From Arthrobacter sp. Leaf141 (lineage in GTDB: Bacteria; Actinomycetota; Actinomycetes; Actinomycetales; Micrococcaceae), in the NCBI RefSeq assembly GCF_001424565.1, contig NZ_LMOL01000005.1, positions 601,458 through 649,842 on the forward strand: a stretch of DNA of 48,385 nt. The letters are read 5' to 3'. Position 1 is the stretch's first letter, and every line of letters begins with the position of its first letter. The notes beneath the pieces were generated by a model. It was not told the DNA's origin. It did not search any database and saw only the letters and a program-made list of their open reading frames with translations. Below, piece by piece: positions 1-8,380 of this stretch. Made by a program: the position numbers and the translations under genes.

Positions 1-367
1 TTACCAGCCGGGCCAGGGCCCGGCGCGCCCTTCCGGTTGGACTGATCCGTACGGGCAGCAGCCCGCTGCGGCTCCCGTCCAGCCGAACGGCAACCAGGTG
101 CCCGCCGGCCAGCCCCAGGATGGCAGCGGGCAAAATGCCGGCAATGCCCAGCAGCAGCCTGCCGTGCCCCGCGCCACCACCTACCCGGACCTGCCGGACG
201 GCCGCCCGCAGTATGGCGTCCGCGTGCAACAGCCAACAGGACCGGAGAACGGCCAGCCGGCGCAGCAGCAGGATGCCCACCAGCCCGCCGCGCAGCAGCA
301 GGACGGCCAGCAGCCGGATGCGCAGCAAACCCCCGGCGACCAGCGCCAGGGTGATTCCCGGCAGTAG
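1..367 (+). CDS. C-terminal part of a Pro/Gln-rich protein (5' end outside window)
   Basis: An open frame runs in from the left edge (codons in phase from base 2) and stops at TAG 365-367, so only the last ~121 residues are visible. They are low complexity: many QQ and QP steps, with AQQQD repeated around bases 262-310, plus Gly, Pro and Asp, and no Cys or hydrophobic stretch. A tail like this is normally a disordered extension on another domain. The only non-repetitive island is a YPDLPDGRPQYGVRV segment at about bases 182-227. I have a weak impression that actinobacterial 'general stress protein' (DUF1269-like) genes end this way, but the diagnostic N-terminal domain lies outside the window. 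A strong bidirectional hairpin follows 14 bases after the stop. Confidence 0.6.
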   Translation, partial: YQPGQGPARPSGWTDPYGQQPAAAPVQPNGNQVPAGQPQDGSGQNAGNAQQQPAVPRATTYPDLPDGRPQYGVRVQQPTGPENGQPAQQQDAHQPAAQQQDGQQPDAQQTPGDQRQGDSRQ

Positions 368-381
368 CCGGACCAGAACAA

Positions 382-422
382 ACAAAGAAGCTCCCGGATC
401 CGTGATCCGGGAGCTTCTTTGT
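382..422. terminator. Bidirectional hairpin terminator, 19-bp stem
   Basis: Bases 382-400 pair perfectly with 404-422 around a 3-base loop (CGT). The stem starts with A-rich and ends with T-rich bases (AAAGAAG / CTTCTTT), so it can act as an intrinsic terminator on both strands. It sits between convergent genes ending at 367 (+) and 462 (-). Confidence 0.85.
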
Positions 423-461
423 GTTTGCCCGGAGGCAGCCGCAGGGGGCCGGGCGCCGGAC

Positions 462-2042
462 TTAGTTGCCGGCGTCGGCCTCGCGGTAGATGCCTGCCAT
501 CCAGTCTTCGACGTCCTCGGCCTTGCGGGGCAGGGCAGCGCTGAGGTTCACCGGACCGTCCGCTGTCATCAGGATGTCGTCCTCGATCCGGACGCCGATG
601 CCGCGGTATTCGGCGGGAATGGCCAGGTCCTCGTTCTTGAAGTAGAGGCCCGGTTCAATGGTGAAGACCATGCCCTCCGTGAGGATGCCGTCCAGGTAGA
701 GTTCCCGCTTGGCCTGTGCGCAGTCGTGGACGTCCAGGCCCAGGTGGTGGCTGGTGCCGTGCGGCATCCACCGGCGGTGCTGCTGGCCTTCGGGGCTGAT
801 GGCTTCCTCGACGGAAACGGGCAGCAGGCCCCAGCTGGCCAGGCGTTCGGCCAGGACGGTGGTGGCGGCGGTGTGGATTTCCCGGAACCGGGTTCCGGGC
901 CGGGCAGCAGCGAAGCCGGCGTCGGCGGCGTCGAGGACTGCTTCGTAGACCTTGCGCTGGATCTCCGTGAACGTGCCGTTGGCGGGGAGGGTGCGGGTGA
1001 TGTCAGCGGTGTAGAGGGAGTCGGCCTCGACGCCGGCGTCCAGCAGCAGGAGTTCGCCGGCGGAGACCGTGCCGGTGTTGCGGGTCCAGTGCAGCACTGT
1101 GGCGTTGTTGCCGGCAGCGGCAATCGTGTCGTAGCCCAGCTCGTTGCCCACTTCGCGGGCGCGGGCGAAGAAGGCGCCTTCCACCACACGCTCGCCGCGG
1201 GCGTGGGTCAGTGCGCGGGGCAGCGACTTGACCACTTCCTCGAACCCTTCAACGGTGGCGGCCACGGCCACCTCCATCTGTTCGATCTCCCAGGCGTCCT
1301 TGATCAGGCGCACCTCGGACAGGGCCTCGCTGAGCTTTTCGTCCAGGGCGTCGAGGGCACCCATATCCAGGTTGTCCGGATCCTTGGCCGTGTTGTACCG
1401 GGCCGTGTCCACCAGGGCGTCAATGTTCTCGTCCACCTTGCGGACCAGGCGGATGGAGGTGCCGCCGATCTCCGGCGCTCCTACGTTTTTGGTGATGGCG
1501 CTTTCGAGCCCGTCAAGGTGGGCTGTTGCCAGGCCCAGGCGGGCCTCGAATTCCGCGAGGGTGGGGCGGGCGCCGATCCAGAACTCACCGGAGCGCGAGT
1601 CGGCGTAGAACTGTTCCGTGTCCCGCCCGGCCAGGGGACGGAAGTAGAGCGTCGCCCGGTGCGTGCCGCCGTCGTCGCCCGTTCCTTCGGCAACAGGGTC
1701 CAGGATCAGGACGGCGTCCGGCTCGTGGTCCAGGCCCAGGCCGGTGAGGTGGGCGAACCCGGAATGCGGGCGGAACCGGTAATCGCAGTCATTCGAGCGG
1801 ACCTTCGGCGGCCCGGCAGGGATGACCAGGCGCTCGCCCGGGAACTGCGCGGAGACGGTTTTGCGCCGGGTTGCGGCGAAACCGGCCACGGCGTCGCGGC
1901 CGGGCAGATCCTTGCTGGCGGGCGCCCAGTTGCTGGCCATAAAGGCCTTGAAGGCGTCCGAAACGGGGCGCTGCGAGCGGTTGTTGACGCGCTCGTCCAG
2001 GGGCTGGGAAGCAGAATTTTGGGTGTTATCGGCATCGTTCAC
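462..2042 (-). CDS. pepP: Xaa-Pro aminopeptidase (aminopeptidase P, M24B family)
   Basis: This 526-residue protein is predicted to release an N-terminal residue preceding proline, using a two-metal (Mn) pitta-bread active site. The N-terminal aminopeptidase P domain occupies about residues 50-190 and the M24 catalytic domain about 245-510. The metal ligands are visible in order: Asp in LLLDAGVE, Asp in YTADITRT (both near residue 340), His in TSHHLGLDVHD (about 430), Glu in FTIEPGLY (about 460) and Glu in GVRIEDD (about 485). Length fits the family. The start is GTG at 2042, the first in-frame start before the conserved region; an ATG just upstream (ATGGTCCCGTGA) is out of frame. No strong Shine-Dalgarno is present. 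It is cytoplasmic and stands alone between two oppositely oriented genes. No signal peptide is seen. Confidence 0.93.
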   Translation of the reverse strand: MNDADNTQNSASQPLDERVNNRSQRPVSDAFKAFMASNWAPASKDLPGRDAVAGFAATRRKTVSAQFPGERLVIPAGPPKVRSNDCDYRFRPHSGFAHLTGLGLDHEPDAVLILDPVAEGTGDDGGTHRATLYFRPLAGRDTEQFYADSRSGEFWIGARPTLAEFEARLGLATAHLDGLESAITKNVGAPEIGGTSIRLVRKVDENIDALVDTARYNTAKDPDNLDMGALDALDEKLSEALSEVRLIKDAWEIEQMEVAVAATVEGFEEVVKSLPRALTHARGERVVEGAFFARAREVGNELGYDTIAAAGNNATVLHWTRNTGTVSAGELLLLDAGVEADSLYTADITRTLPANGTFTEIQRKVYEAVLDAADAGFAAARPGTRFREIHTAATTVLAERLASWGLLPVSVEEAISPEGQQHRRWMPHGTSHHLGLDVHDCAQAKRELYLDGILTEGMVFTIEPGLYFKNEDLAIPAEYRGIGVRIEDDILMTADGPVNLSAALPRKAEDVEDWMAGIYREADAGN

Positions 2043-2121
2043 GGGACCATCGTCTCACCAGCGTCCCGGCGACGCGAACAGGCGCCGGCCCCGGCGCGGG
2101 CCGGCTGGGCGGCCGGTCTAC

Positions 2122-2127
2122 TAGGCT
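2122..2127 (+). promoter_or_regulatory. -10 box of a probable leaderless promoter (PHP gene)
   Basis: TAGGCT lies 6 bases before the GTG start at 2134 and there is no Shine-Dalgarno. Transcription would begin on or next to the start codon. The same hexamer stands before thiE. Confidence 0.55.
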
Positions 2128-2133
2128 GGAGCG

Positions 2134-2982
2134 GTGAGGATCGACATGCACGCCCACTCCAATGTCTCCGACGGCACCGAAACGCCCGCCGACGTGATGG
2201 CATCCGCTGCCCGCGCCGGCTTGGATGTGGTGGCCTTGACGGACCACGATTCCACGTCCGGCTGGGCCGAGGCAGCCGCCGCCGTTGCCGGGTGCGGCGT
2301 GGCCCTGGTCCCCGGCATGGAGGTTTCCTGCCGGACGGACCGTGGGGTGAGCGTCCACCTGCTGAGCTACCTGCACGACCCGTTGCACCCTGGCCTGCTT
2401 GAGGAGATCACCAAGGCCAAGGAGTCACGGTTGACCCGGGCCGAACGGATGGTCACGCTGTTGGCCGAGGATTATCCGTTGACGTGGGACGACGTCATCC
2501 ATCATGTGGCTCCGGGGGCCACACTGGGGCGCCCGCACATCGCTGACGCACTGGTGGCCGCCGGCGTTGTGGCGGACCGGTCGGAGGCGTTCGCGTCCAT
2601 CCTGACTTCCCGTTCCCGCTACTTCATGCCCCATTACGCACCGGACCCGGCCACTGCTGTGGCACTGGTCCGTGCTGCAGGCGGTGTCCCGGTCTTCGCC
2701 CACCCGGTGGCGTCCGGCCGCGGCCGGATTGTGGGGGAGCAGACGTACCGGGACATGATCGACGCCGGCCTGGCGGGCGTGGAGATCGACCACCGGGACA
2801 ATCCTGAAGAGGGACGCGAATTCCTCCGTGGCCTCGCTGCCCGGCACGACCTTTTGGTCACCGGATCCTCGGACTACCACGGCACCGGCAAGCCCAACCT
2901 GCTGGGTGAGAACGTGACGAGCCCCGAGGTCCTGGCCCGGATCGAGTCGCAGGCCACGGGGACCGCCGTCGTGCGCCCCTGA
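2134..2982 (+). CDS. PHP-domain phosphoesterase (RNase AM/TrpH-like)
   Basis: A 282-residue PHP-superfamily metal-dependent phosphoesterase. Visible metal-site motifs are DMHAHSNVSDGT near the N-terminus (H6, H8), LTDHDS (about 37-42), GMEVSC (about 61), the GRPHIADAL region (about 135), FAHP (about 189) and SSDYHG near the C-terminus. This order matches the YciV/TrpH branch, whose characterised E. coli member (RNase AM) is a 5'-3' exonuclease acting on short nucleic acids and 3',5'-bisphosphonucleotides. That activity is inferred from family only. The GTG at 2134 is preferred because a -10-like TAGGCT lies 6 bases upstream, fitting a leaderless mRNA. The gene is monocistronic and faces the methyltransferase gene across a long palindrome. 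Confidence 0.85.
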   Translation: MRIDMHAHSNVSDGTETPADVMASAARAGLDVVALTDHDSTSGWAEAAAAVAGCGVALVPGMEVSCRTDRGVSVHLLSYLHDPLHPGLLEEITKAKESRLTRAERMVTLLAEDYPLTWDDVIHHVAPGATLGRPHIADALVAAGVVADRSEAFASILTSRSRYFMPHYAPDPATAVALVRAAGGVPVFAHPVASGRGRIVGEQTYRDMIDAGLAGVEIDHRDNPEEGREFLRGLAARHDLLVTGSSDYHGTGKPNLLGENVTSPEVLARIESQATGTAVVRP

Positions 2983-2996
2983 CCCGCCCGGCCTTT

Positions 2997-3062
2997 CCCA
3001 ACTGACTCGCAGTTGTTGTCGTTTTGGGCGCTCAAAACGACAACAAGTGCGAGCTAGTTGGG
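2997..3062. repeat. Long imperfect palindrome between convergent genes (REP-like or terminator)
   Basis: Bases 2997-3028 and 3031-3062 form an imperfect inverted repeat about 32 bp per arm. The core (3013-3026 with 3033-3046) is a perfect 14 bp, the middle block 3006-3011 with 3048-3053 is perfect, and mismatches occur only at 3012/3047 and 3005/3054, with a wobble at 3004/3055. The stop codon of the minus-strand methyltransferase (3056-3054) lies in the right arm. It is far longer than the other hairpins here and lacks their flanking T tracts, so it may be a dispersed palindromic element that doubles as a terminator. Confidence 0.75.
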
Positions 3063-3926
3063 TGGGTGGGACGTGAAGGTGGCGTGCGCACCCAACCGCT
3101 TGGCCATCACGTCGATGGCCGGCTGGTTCTGGTCCACGCAGACAAACTTCCGCCCCAGCTTTGCCGCCACAGCGCCGAGCGTCCCTGACCCGGCAAAGAA
3201 GTCCAGGCACCAGTCCCCGGGCCTGCTGGAGGCTGCCACCACACGGCGGATCAACCCCTCGGGCTTCTGCGTGGGGTAGCCGGTCTTTTCCTTGCCGGTG
3301 GGCGAGACGATCGTGTGCCACCACACGTCCGTGGGCAGCTTGCCCAGTTCACGTTTGGCGGGAGTGACCAGCCCGGGCGCCATGTACGGCTCCCGGTCCA
3401 CCTCGGCGCTGTCGAAGTGGTACTTGGCAGGGTTTTTGACGTACACGAGGATGTTGTCGTGCTTGGTGGGCCAGCGGTTTTTGGCGCGGGCGCCGTAATC
3501 GTAGGCCCAGATGATTTCGTTCAGGAAGCACTCCCGACCGAAAATCGAATCGAGCATCACCTTGGCGTAGTGCACCTCGCGGTAGTCAAGGTGCAGGTAC
3601 AGGGTGCCGTCGTCGGCCAGCAGGCGCCAGGCCTCGAGCAGCCGCGGTTCCAGGAACGACCAGTAGTCGCTGAACGCGTCGTCGTAGCTGTGCAGGGCGC
3701 CCTTGATCGTGTCGTAGGAGCGGCCCTTGAACCCAACGCGGTCGCCGGTGCCGTCCAGCGACGCCACCATTTTGGTTTCCTGGCGCCGCTGCGCCCGGCC
3801 CGTGTTGAACGGCGGATCCACATAGATCAGCGTGAAGGCGCCGGCCGGCAGCGACGGGAGGTACACGGAATTTTCCGCGTGCACCACCAGGCTGCCGCCG
3901 TCCGGCGCCCAAAGCGTGTTCGTCAT
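3054..3926 (-). CDS. Solitary site-specific DNA methyltransferase (beta-class amino-MTase)
   Basis: A 290-residue S-adenosylmethionine-dependent DNA amino-methyltransferase that would make N6-methyladenine or N4-methylcytosine. The catalytic motif IV is DPPF at residues 37-40, followed by a variable target-recognition stretch (about 60-230). The SAM-binding motif I (FFAGSG, about 243-248) comes near the C-terminus. This IV-TRD-I order defines the beta class. No restriction endonuclease, specificity subunit or Vsr gene is nearby, so it is an orphan enzyme whose role is more likely regulatory or repair marking than restriction. The ATG at 3926 lies only 8 bases after the stop of the DEAD-box helicase gene, so the two are probably cotranscribed. 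Target sequence cannot be read from the protein. Confidence 0.88.
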   Translation of the reverse strand: MTNTLWAPDGGSLVVHAENSVYLPSLPAGAFTLIYVDPPFNTGRAQRRQETKMVASLDGTGDRVGFKGRSYDTIKGALHSYDDAFSDYWSFLEPRLLEAWRLLADDGTLYLHLDYREVHYAKVMLDSIFGRECFLNEIIWAYDYGARAKNRWPTKHDNILVYVKNPAKYHFDSAEVDREPYMAPGLVTPAKRELGKLPTDVWWHTIVSPTGKEKTGYPTQKPEGLIRRVVAASSRPGDWCLDFFAGSGTLGAVAAKLGRKFVCVDQNQPAIDVMAKRLGAHATFTSHPPN

Positions 3927-3934
3927 GGAGGGTT

Positions 3935-5833
3935 TTAGCCCTCGGCGCTGCCGGACTGGGCAGCGTCACCCACAACTTCACCGTTGCGGCGGCGGGTCCG
4001 GGTCCGGTTGCGGCGGGCACGCGAGGGCTGGTCGGCGCCGTCGGCAGCAGGTTCGCCTGCCGCTTCGGACGGACGACGGCGGCTTCCGCCTTCGTGGCCT
4101 GCCGCGCCGGCGCTGCGGGCGCCTTCGCCGTTGCTGTCCTGGCTGCCGGAACGGGCGGGGCGGCCCCTGCGGGTGCGGTCGCGGTCGCGGCCGTCGCCGG
4201 CCTGATCGGCCGAGGTGGCGCGGTCAGCCTGGCCGGCGGCCTGGACGCCCGCCTCGACGGGTGCTTCGGCGGTGCGGCCGGCGTTCGTGGACCGTCCGCC
4301 GGACCTGCTCGAGTCACCGGAGCGGCTGGAGTCGCTGGAGCGACCTGAATCGTTGGAGCGTCCACCGGACCGGCCTGAATCGCTGGAGCGTCCGCCGGAG
4401 CGGCCGGAGTCGCTGGAACGTCCGCCTTCGCGGCGGCCGCCGGCGTTCTTCTTGCCGGTCTCGCCCAGGTCTTCGAGGACCTCGGCATCCACACCGGCCA
4501 GAGTGCGCTTGTCGCGGGGCAGCCGGCCCTTGGTGCCTTCGGGGATGTCCAGGTCCTCGTACAGGTGCGGGGAGGAGGAGTAGGTTTCGATCGGTTCGGG
4601 AACGCTCAGGCCCAGTGCCTTGTTGATCAGGCCCCAGCGGGGCATGTCGTCCCAGTCCACAAATGTCACGGCGGTGCCCTTGTTGCCGGCGCGGCCGGTG
4701 CGGCCCACACGGTGCAGGTAGATCTTTTCGTCCTCGACGCACTGGTAGTTGATCACGTGCGTGACATCGTCAACATCGATGCCGCGGGCAGCGACATCGG
4801 TGGCCACCAGGACGTCCACCTTGTTGTTGCGGAACGCACGGAGCGCCTGTTCACGGGCGCCCTGGCCCAGGTCGCCGTGGATGGCTGCAGCGGCAAAGCC
4901 GCGGTCCACCAGTTCCTCGGAAACCTTGGCGGCGGTGCGCTTGGTTTTGGTGAAGATGATGGTCCGGCCGCGGCCGCGGGACTGCAGGATCCGGGCCACC
5001 ACCTCGATCTTGTCCATGGCGTGGGCGCGGTAGATGAGCTGGCGGATGTCGCGCTTGGTCAGGCCCTCATCGTCCGGGTCAGCGGCCCGGATGTGGGTGG
5101 GCTGGGTCATGTAGCGGCGGGCCATGGCGATGACCGGTCCGGGCATGGTGGCGGAGAACAGCAGCGTCTGGCGGACGGCGGGGGTGCCGGCGATGAGGGT
5201 TTCAACGTCCGGCAGGAAGCCGAGGTCCAGCATCTCGTCAGCCTCGTCCAGGATCACGATGCGGACGTTCTTCAGGCTCAGGTGCTTCTGCTTGTAAAGG
5301 TCGATCAGGCGGCCGGGGGTGCCCACCACAATCTCGACACCCTTCTGCAGCGCATCCACCTGGGGCTCGTAGGCACGGCCGCCGTAGATGGTGGCGATGC
5401 GCGCGTTGCGTTTGCGGGATGCGGTCTCGAGGTCGCTGGCCACCTGCACGGCGAGCTCGCGCGTGGGCACGATCACCAGGGCCTGCGGGGCGCCGGGGAC
5501 AGGCAGCTTGTCGAAGCCTGCATCATCGCGGCCCACCACACGCTGGAGCGCGGGAATACCGAAGCCCAGGGTTTTGCCGGTGCCGGTCTTGGCCTGGCCG
5601 ATGATGTCGTGGCCGGACAGTGCCACCGGCAGGGTCATGGCCTGGATGGGGAAGGGGTGGGTGATCCCGGCGTCGGCCAGGGACTCGACGATGTCGGCGC
5701 GGACGTTGTAGTCGGCGAACGACTTTTCTTCGATTTCGTGCGGCTTTTCGTCCGAAATAATGGTTTCTTCGGGCTCGATGGTTTCGGTGCCGGACTCATC
5801 GGTCAGAAGCTGGTGCGTGTGCAATTCACTCAC
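3935..5833 (-). CDS. DEAD-box ATP-dependent RNA helicase with repetitive Arg/Ser/Gly tail
   Basis: A 632-residue RNA helicase of the RhlE/CsdA type, expected to unwind structured RNA in ribosome assembly or mRNA decay, often at low temperature. It has the Q-motif (FADYNV, about 39), Walker A AKTGTGKT (81-88), PTREL, TPGRL, DEAD (about 197), SAT, then the second RecA domain with ATDVAARGID and HRVGRTGRAG. The last ~175 residues are disordered and rich in Gly, Arg, Ser and Asp, with repeats of the form SSDSGRSGGR, ending in a strongly basic patch (RARRNRTRTRRR). Such tails bind RNA and may drive phase separation. The start is GTG at 5833 with AAGGAA 8-13 bases upstream. It leads the operon helicase-methyltransferase. 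Assignment to one named paralogue is not possible from sequence alone. Confidence 0.93.
   Translation of the reverse strand: MSELHTHQLLTDESGTETIEPEETIISDEKPHEIEEKSFADYNVRADIVESLADAGITHPFPIQAMTLPVALSGHDIIGQAKTGTGKTLGFGIPALQRVVGRDDAGFDKLPVPGAPQALVIVPTRELAVQVASDLETASRKRNARIATIYGGRAYEPQVDALQKGVEIVVGTPGRLIDLYKQKHLSLKNVRIVILDEADEMLDLGFLPDVETLIAGTPAVRQTLLFSATMPGPVIAMARRYMTQPTHIRAADPDDEGLTKRDIRQLIYRAHAMDKIEVVARILQSRGRGRTIIFTKTKRTAAKVSEELVDRGFAAAAIHGDLGQGAREQALRAFRNNKVDVLVATDVAARGIDVDDVTHVINYQCVEDEKIYLHRVGRTGRAGNKGTAVTFVDWDDMPRWGLINKALGLSVPEPIETYSSSPHLYEDLDIPEGTKGRLPRDKRTLAGVDAEVLEDLGETGKKNAGGRREGGRSSDSGRSGGRSSDSGRSGGRSNDSGRSSDSSRSGDSSRSGGRSTNAGRTAEAPVEAGVQAAGQADRATSADQAGDGRDRDRTRRGRPARSGSQDSNGEGARSAGAAGHEGGSRRRPSEAAGEPAADGADQPSRARRNRTRTRRRNGEVVGDAAQSGSAEG
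4321..4426 (-). repeat. 30-base in-frame tandem repeat in the helicase tail
   Basis: Two full near-identical 30-base units (4351-4380, 4381-4410) and a partial one (4411-4426) follow a degenerate copy (4321-4350). Each unit encodes a ten-residue Gly-Arg-Ser-Asp block (SSDSGRSGGR). Copy number is probably variable between strains through slippage. Confidence 0.75.
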
Positions 5834-6113
5834 AGGGAGTTTCCTTATTCATTTGGGCGAGGGCGCTGCCTGCTCAACGGGCCGGCCTGGGCCGTTCCGG
5901 AGCACGCTCGAAGCGCGCAAGCAATTCCAGTGGAAGCCGATCGCGGGCTATCTAAATGCTGGCACTGGTGACCAGCGGGTCAATCTCAAGATCGCGTAGG
6001 GGCGGGCTTGTTGGTTTCAAATCAAGGAAATCAACGACCGGGCATCCGTTTCTACTTTTCCAGTCTAACGGCACGGGCCCGGGAACCCGGCTTTGGTGCC
6101 CCGCGGCGAACCG
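5834..6113 (-). promoter_or_regulatory. Long 5' leader and likely promoter of the helicase operon
   Basis: This 280-base gap holds no gene. On the minus strand a TAGACT hexamer (complement of about 6062-6067) could be a -10 box, giving a leader of roughly 220 bases before the GTG at 5833. The first 70 bases of that leader are unusually A/T-rich for this genome. Long structured leaders are typical of cold-induced RNA helicases, but no specific motif is recognised. Confidence 0.35.
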
Positions 6114-7604
6114 TCAGGCTCCGGCCACCAGCTCAAAATGGACTTTACGGGCGGCGATATCCGAGGAGACCAGCCGGACCCGGACCTTGGTGCCGGACTT
6201 CAGCTCTCCGGCGCAGCGGGCGGTGACCGCGGGCTCGGCGATCTGGATGGTGCCTGATCCGCCGTTCCCGTTCTTCCCATTGCCGCCGCCGTTTCCATTG
6301 CCGCCGTCCCTGGCCGGCTTCGAACCGGCAATCACTACCGCGTCGAATTCCTGCCCCACATGGTTGACCAGCAGTGCAGCCTCCACAGTGTCCAGGGCCA
6401 TGCGTTCCATCCGGGATGCCAGCTGGTCGGAGCCGGCCATGACCTCGGGGAGGGAAGGCAGCGCCTCCCGCGCCCAGCCGGGGACGTCCCGGCCGTTGCT
6501 CAGGGCCTCGCAGATCACCAGCACAAAACGGTCCACCAGGCGGCGCAGGGGAGCAGTGGTGTGGGCGTACGCGGCGCCGATGGCGGACTGGACAACGTTT
6601 TCCGGCACGGTCCCGTCAAAGGCTGTATATGCAGCACCACGGAACAGCATGCCCGCCGAATGCAGGATGGCCAGTTGGCGGGGTTCGGCCGCGTCCAGGG
6701 TGCGCAGGTACTCGCCGTAACTGGTGGTCCCGTCCCATGGTTTCCCGAGGGCCTCGGTCTGCAGCCGGAAGTGGTGCAGCGACCGCTCGTCGGGGGCCGG
6801 CATGGTGCGCAGGATTCCCACCTTTCCGGCCAGCATCAGCTGCGCCGCAGCCATCCCGGTCATCAGCGAGATCTGCGCGTTCCAGTCCTCCACGGGCAGT
6901 TGCGGTGCGGCGGCAATCCGGTAGCCGCCGTCGGGCAGCTGGACAATCTCCTGCTCGGGCATGTTCAGGCTGGCGCCGCCCCGGAGCCGCTCCAGCTCCA
7001 CCCGTTTCAGTCCCACTTCCTTGAGCAGCTCCAGCACCGGGCCCGCTGTGCCGGCATCCAGGTCCGCCTGCGCGCCCATGTAGCTGAGTTTCTCCCGGCT
7101 GCGGACCCGTGCACGCCGTACGGTCACGGACGTAACTCCTGCGCGGGCGTCCAGCCGGAAGTCCCAGACAAACGCCGGGCACTCCTGGTCCGGCAGCAGG
7201 CTGCCGGCCGCTTCACTGATCACCTCGGGGTGCAGCGGGATCCGCCCGTTGGGGGCGTAAAATGTCTGGCCGCGGCGCCAGGTCTCGGCGTCCAGGGGCC
7301 CGCCGGGGGCGACGAAAGCGGGCACATCGGCGATGGCATACAGCACGTGGTACCCGTCGCCGTCGCGCTCCATAAAGACCGCCTGGTCCAGGTCAGTGGA
7401 GGACGCCGGGTCAATGGTGACGAATTCAATGCCGGTCAGGTCCTCGCCCGGCAGCTGCAGGGCCGCCACGGCGGCCTCGGCATCGTGGACGGCATCAGCC
7501 GGATATTTGCCGGGCAGCTCCAGCTCGACCCGAAGCTCACTGAGGGCGGCTTCGAGCGCGTTGTTGTGTTCGTGGACCTGGGGTGCAAGCCGGTGATGTG
7601 GCAC
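6114..7604 (-). CDS. RNB-domain exoribonuclease (RNase II-like), short form
   Basis: A 496-residue 3'-5' exoribonuclease of the RNase II/RNR superfamily. The catalytic signature [12 protein letters not shown] lies at residues 65-76; D65, D71 and D73 match the Mg-binding aspartates. The RNB barrel fills about 55-400. The N-terminal cold-shock domains of RNase II and RNase R are absent, and the C-terminal end (about 460-496) is at best a short S1-like strand region. A Gly/Asn linker ([15 protein letters not shown]) separates it from the catalytic domain. Actinobacterial RNB proteins are often this short. Start is GTG at 7604, with TACGCT 7 bases upstream and no Shine-Dalgarno, so a leaderless mRNA is likely. 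It lies 48 bases after thiE on the same strand. Confidence 0.88.
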   Translation of the reverse strand: MPHHRLAPQVHEHNNALEAALSELRVELELPGKYPADAVHDAEAAVAALQLPGEDLTGIEFVTIDPASSTDLDQAVFMERDGDGYHVLYAIADVPAFVAPGGPLDAETWRRGQTFYAPNGRIPLHPEVISEAAGSLLPDQECPAFVWDFRLDARAGVTSVTVRRARVRSREKLSYMGAQADLDAGTAGPVLELLKEVGLKRVELERLRGGASLNMPEQEIVQLPDGGYRIAAAPQLPVEDWNAQISLMTGMAAAQLMLAGKVGILRTMPAPDERSLHHFRLQTEALGKPWDGTTSYGEYLRTLDAAEPRQLAILHSAGMLFRGAAYTAFDGTVPENVVQSAIGAAYAHTTAPLRRLVDRFVLVICEALSNGRDVPGWAREALPSLPEVMAGSDQLASRMERMALDTVEAALLVNHVGQEFDAVVIAGSKPARDGGNGNGGGNGKNGNGGSGTIQIAEPAVTARCAGELKSGTKVRVRLVSSDIAARKVHFELVAGA

Positions 7605-7611
7605 GTTGCCC

Positions 7612-7617
7612 AGCGTA
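7612..7617 (-). promoter_or_regulatory. -10 box of a probable leaderless promoter (RNB gene)
   Basis: TACGCT on the minus strand ends 7 bases before the GTG at 7604; no Shine-Dalgarno is seen. Confidence 0.5.
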
Positions 7618-7652
7618 GCCCGGTTTTTTCCGAACGGGCAGGGACGCTGCCG

Positions 7653-8360
7653 CTACGCGTCCGCGGATTCCAACGCGCTGCGCAGGGAAGCCGCGGCTGC
7701 TGCGGGGTCAGGGGCATCGGTAATGGCGCGGACCACCACCACCCGGCGGGCCCCGGCGGCCAGCACCTCACCGATGTTGCCGTGGTCCACGCCGCCGATC
7801 GCGAACCAGGGAACGTCGTCGCCGGCTGCGGCCGCAGCGTAGCGCACCAAGTCGAGTCCGACGGCGGCCCGGCCGGGTTTGGTGGGCGTGGCCCAGACGG
7901 GCCCCACGCAGAAGTAGTCCAGCGCCGCAGGTCCCGCGGCTGCCGCGAGGGCCGCGTCCACCTGGTCCGGGGTGTGGCTGGACAAGCCGATGGCGGCGTT
8001 GCCGTTGAGCAGGGTGCGGGCGGCGGGCAGCGGCAGGTCCTTCTGGCCGATGTGGAAAACCGGGGCGCCGGACAGGACTGCGACGTCGGCCCTGTCGTTG
8101 ACAGCCCAGAGCCGGCCATGCCGGACTGCGGCTTCCTTCAGTACGGCCAGGAGCTCCAGCTCTTCGGCCGCCTCGATGCTTTTGTCGCGAAGCTGGATGA
8201 TGTCCACCCCACCGGCAAACGCCGCGTCGACGAACCGGGCAAAGTCGCCTCGGTCCTTCCGGGCATCGGTGCACAGGTACAGCCGTGCTGCATGGAGCGC
8301 GGCCGCGCCGGGAGCGGTGGCCAGGGGATCAGCGGCGGCAGGGGAGTGGGTCACATTCAT
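7653..8360 (-). CDS. thiE: Thiamine-phosphate synthase
   Basis: ThiE joins hydroxymethylpyrimidine pyrophosphate and thiazole phosphate to make thiamine phosphate. The 235-residue TIM-barrel protein shows the family's motifs in order: IIQLRDK (about 54-60), VNDRADVA (about 90), HIGQKDLP (about 105), the GLSSHT segment (about 125), [10 protein letters not shown] (about 155) and WFAIGGVD (about 190). The N-terminal ~20 residues are an Ala/Pro-rich extension. The gene is divergent from thiO; the 138-base space between them carries back-to-back promoters. The TPP riboswitch reads only toward thiO, so thiE is not under that switch. The ATG at 8360 has TAGGCT 7 bases upstream, consistent with a leaderless transcript. 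Confidence 0.95.
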   Translation of the reverse strand: MNVTHSPAAADPLATAPGAAALHAARLYLCTDARKDRGDFARFVDAAFAGGVDIIQLRDKSIEAAEELELLAVLKEAAVRHGRLWAVNDRADVAVLSGAPVFHIGQKDLPLPAARTLLNGNAAIGLSSHTPDQVDAALAAAAGPAALDYFCVGPVWATPTKPGRAAVGLDLVRYAAAAAGDDVPWFAIGGVDHGNIGEVLAAGARRVVVVRAITDAPDPAAAAASLRSALESADA

Positions 8361-8367
8361 GGCTGCC

Positions 8368-8373
8368 AGCCTA
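8368..8373 (-). promoter_or_regulatory. -10 box of a probable leaderless promoter (thiE)
   Basis: TAGGCT on the minus strand, 7 bases before the thiE ATG. Confidence 0.5.
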
Positions 8374-8380
8374 GTTCCTC

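Noticed and set aside
120..2402. A 760-codon open frame on the plus strand across pepP
   Set aside because: It lies antisense to a well-conserved aminopeptidase, matches no family and is explained by high GC at third codon positions opening the complementary frame.
3004..3056. Palindrome at 3 kb as the start of a CRISPR or integron-like array
   Set aside because: Only one unit is present, with no spacers, repeats or cas/integrase genes nearby.
4565..5971. A 468-codon plus-strand frame opposite the DEAD-box helicase
   Set aside because: Antisense shadow; the helicase motifs on the minus strand are complete.
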